Assembly (NCBI GenBank): GCA_016195405.1
Contig: JACPZP010000045.1
Coordinates: 17,485-81,484 of the forward strand
Length of the DNA stretch: 64,000 nucleotides
DNA from: Planctomycetota bacterium
Lineage (GTDB): Bacteria; Planctomycetota; Planctomycetia; Gemmatales; Gemmataceae
Direction of reading: 5' to 3'
Shown: positions 63,079 through 64,000 of the stretch, one piece after another
How the letters are laid out: the number at the start of each line of letters is the position of its first letter
Position numbering within the stretch: position 1 is the first letter of the stretch
Made by a program: the position numbers and the translations under genes
Notes under the pieces: model-generated
Seen by the model: the letters and a program-made list of their open reading frames with translations, nothing else
Databases searched by the model: none
What the model was told of the DNA's origin: nothing

Positions 63079-63474
63079 TCACTTCTTCACACGTTTATGG
63101 ACGTTGACGAAGTTCGTCGAACCGGAGGCGCTCTTGAACTCCGTCGGCCGCTTCTTTCCCTCGGCGTCGAAGCAGGCTTTCAGCGTGTCCCCGTCGAACT
63201 CGTAGATGCCCAGCATGACCGCTCCCTTGTTCGGGCCCTCGGTCATCGTCACATCGATTGCCTTCGGCGACTTGGACGGGTCGATCTTCTGGGTGCCGAC
63301 TTGGATTACCTTGTCCCCGGCTTTGACGGTGTGCTTATCGTCCTCAAAAATGACGATGAGGCCTTTCAGGGCGTCGGCCGGTACTTCCATGCCGCCCGAC
63401 ACGCTGGACTCGATTGTCCAGGTGCCTTGGAATTTCTTCACTTCCTTCTCAAGGTCCGCCTTGTCGCCCGCCAA
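63079..63474 (-). CDS. TIGR03067 domain protein, signal peptide without start codon
   Basis: From TTG 63474 the frame gives a 131-residue TIGR03067 domain: KKFQGTWTIESSVSGGMEVP, IDPSKSPKAIDVTMTEGPNK, LGIYEFDGDTLKACFDAEGK and the end KRPTEFKSASGSTNFVNVHK. Upstream in the same frame lies a perfect signal-peptide-like stretch (CIPVAVLFCAVGFVALGWSG, then ALA just before GDK), but the frame ends at a TAA (63559-63561) and contains no ATG, GTG or TTG before the cleavage site. The start of the exported form has therefore been lost, or translation begins at a rare codon. Confidence 0.7.
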   Translation of the reverse strand: MAGDKADLEKEVKKFQGTWTIESSVSGGMEVPADALKGLIVIFEDDKHTVKAGDKVIQVGTQKIDPSKSPKAIDVTMTEGPNKGAVMLGIYEFDGDTLKACFDAEGKKRPTEFKSASGSTNFVNVHKRVKK

Positions 63475-63679
63475 GGCGCCGGACCAGCCGAGCGCGACGA
63501 AACCGACGGCGCAGAACAGTACCGCGACGGGGATACAGAATCGATGGCTCTTCCGTTCTTAACTGCAGAATAATGGCAATTTGGCATTTCCCGGTTACGG
63601 CAGATTTTTTACGCTGAGGAACTGGACCGTCCACCGGAGGGATCGGTGGACACACAAAGCTTTATTGCCAGGGACGGCC

Positions 63680-64000
63680 ATGGCCAGCGTTACCATTGAC
63701 ATCGACCTGCCCGAAGGAGTGGAGATCACGAGCTACGAGCGGTTCAAGGAAGCTCATGGCTTTGAAGTCACCTGGCCGTGGCCGGAGCAATGGCGCTGCC
63801 CGCGCTGCCGGCACGAGGAGAAGGCGCGCTGGGAAACCACGGGCAAGGCGCGGCTGCTGCGCGACCTGGACGTGTGCGGCCAGCCGAGTTTCTGGTCCTA
63901 TCCGGCGGCCTTTCACCGCTGCGGCCGCTGCCATCATCGCCAGGACCTGATACCGCCTTTCAAACGCAAGGACGCCAGCTACACCTTGCGCTTCGAGAAG
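63680..64000 (+). CDS. ISL3-like transposase, N-terminal part (runs off right edge)
   Basis: 107 codons are open to the window edge from ATG 63680. The zinc-binding N-terminal domain of ISL3-type transposases is visible: WRCPRCRHEE (C-x-x-C), GQPSFWSYPAAFHRCGRCHH (second C-x-x-C) and DLIPPFKRKDASYTLRFE. In ISL3 elements this domain precedes the helix-turn-helix and DDE domain, which lie beyond the window. The left end of the insertion sequence should be between 63560 and 63680, but I could not mark an inverted repeat without the other end. Confidence 0.8.
   Translation, partial: MASVTIDIDLPEGVEITSYERFKEAHGFEVTWPWPEQWRCPRCRHEEKARWETTGKARLLRDLDVCGQPSFWSYPAAFHRCGRCHHRQDLIPPFKRKDASYTLRFEK

Noticed and set aside
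53148..63600. Row of small unrelated minus-strand genes as a possible integron cassette array
   Set aside because: I found no integrase of integron type and no recurring attC-like pairs (RYYYAAC/GTTRRRY) after the genes; gene spacing and repeats are explained by MITE-like elements and local duplications.

Overview
The window looks like the chromosome of a planctomycete, probably Gemmata-like. This rests on gene content, not on a marker gene: a giant secreted protein that starts with the planctomycete [11 protein letters not shown] signature, a Ser/Thr kinase with TPRs beside an ECF sigma factor, several TIGR03067 proteins, Uma2 nuclease, a Tat-exported Gfo/Idh/MocA oxidoreductase and high GC. 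I saw no rRNA, convincing tRNA or CRISPR array.

Positions 1-17,600 are accessory DNA in decay. A sigma-like gene and its partner sit at the left edge. They are followed by wrecked TPR and Ku fragments, a response regulator without its phospho-Asp, and the ruins of a small AAA-ATPase cluster. A large serine recombinase (4248-6173) and a tyrosine integrase (6585-7703) introduce a remnant of an integrative conjugative element. That remnant holds a run of small, mostly membrane-anchored minus-strand proteins of unknown function (7647-11086), a fragment resembling a coupling protein, small plus-strand accessory genes (11522-13823), and a relaxase/helicase gene that has lost its head at 15604. The same breakpoint beheads a kinase-type TPR gene on the other strand.

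Positions 17,600-36,620 are the most interesting block. A 4290-residue secreted beta-helix/Calx-beta/PKD/RTX protein, an Hcp tube protein, a HELTH-motif putative metallopeptidase and a Ser/Thr kinase with TPRs are all on the minus strand. Each is preceded by the same 31-bp two-block motif with exactly constant spacing. An ECF sigma gene lies directly upstream of the kinase. The simplest reading is a sigma/kinase-controlled regulon for a secreted, surface or contractile system.

Positions 36,600-53,150 are ordinary metabolic and housekeeping-like genes: a secreted glycosidase-like protein, an O-methyltransferase, an HNH nuclease broken by an amber codon, an oxidoreductase, an acyl-ACP desaturase paired with a ketosynthase-like protein that lacks its catalytic Cys and one His, a cupin, Uma2, a toxin-antitoxin pair, an ATP-dependent DNA ligase, a P-loop/pentapeptide-repeat protein and a membrane-fused spermidine-synthase-like protein.

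Positions 53,150-64,000 carry many small single genes (TIGR03067, CPBP protease, PEP-mutase-like, MOSC, DinB, AlkD-like, hydrolase), almost all on the minus strand. They are interspersed with short inverted and direct repeats and gene duplicates in decay. The right edge cuts the start of an ISL3-like transposase.
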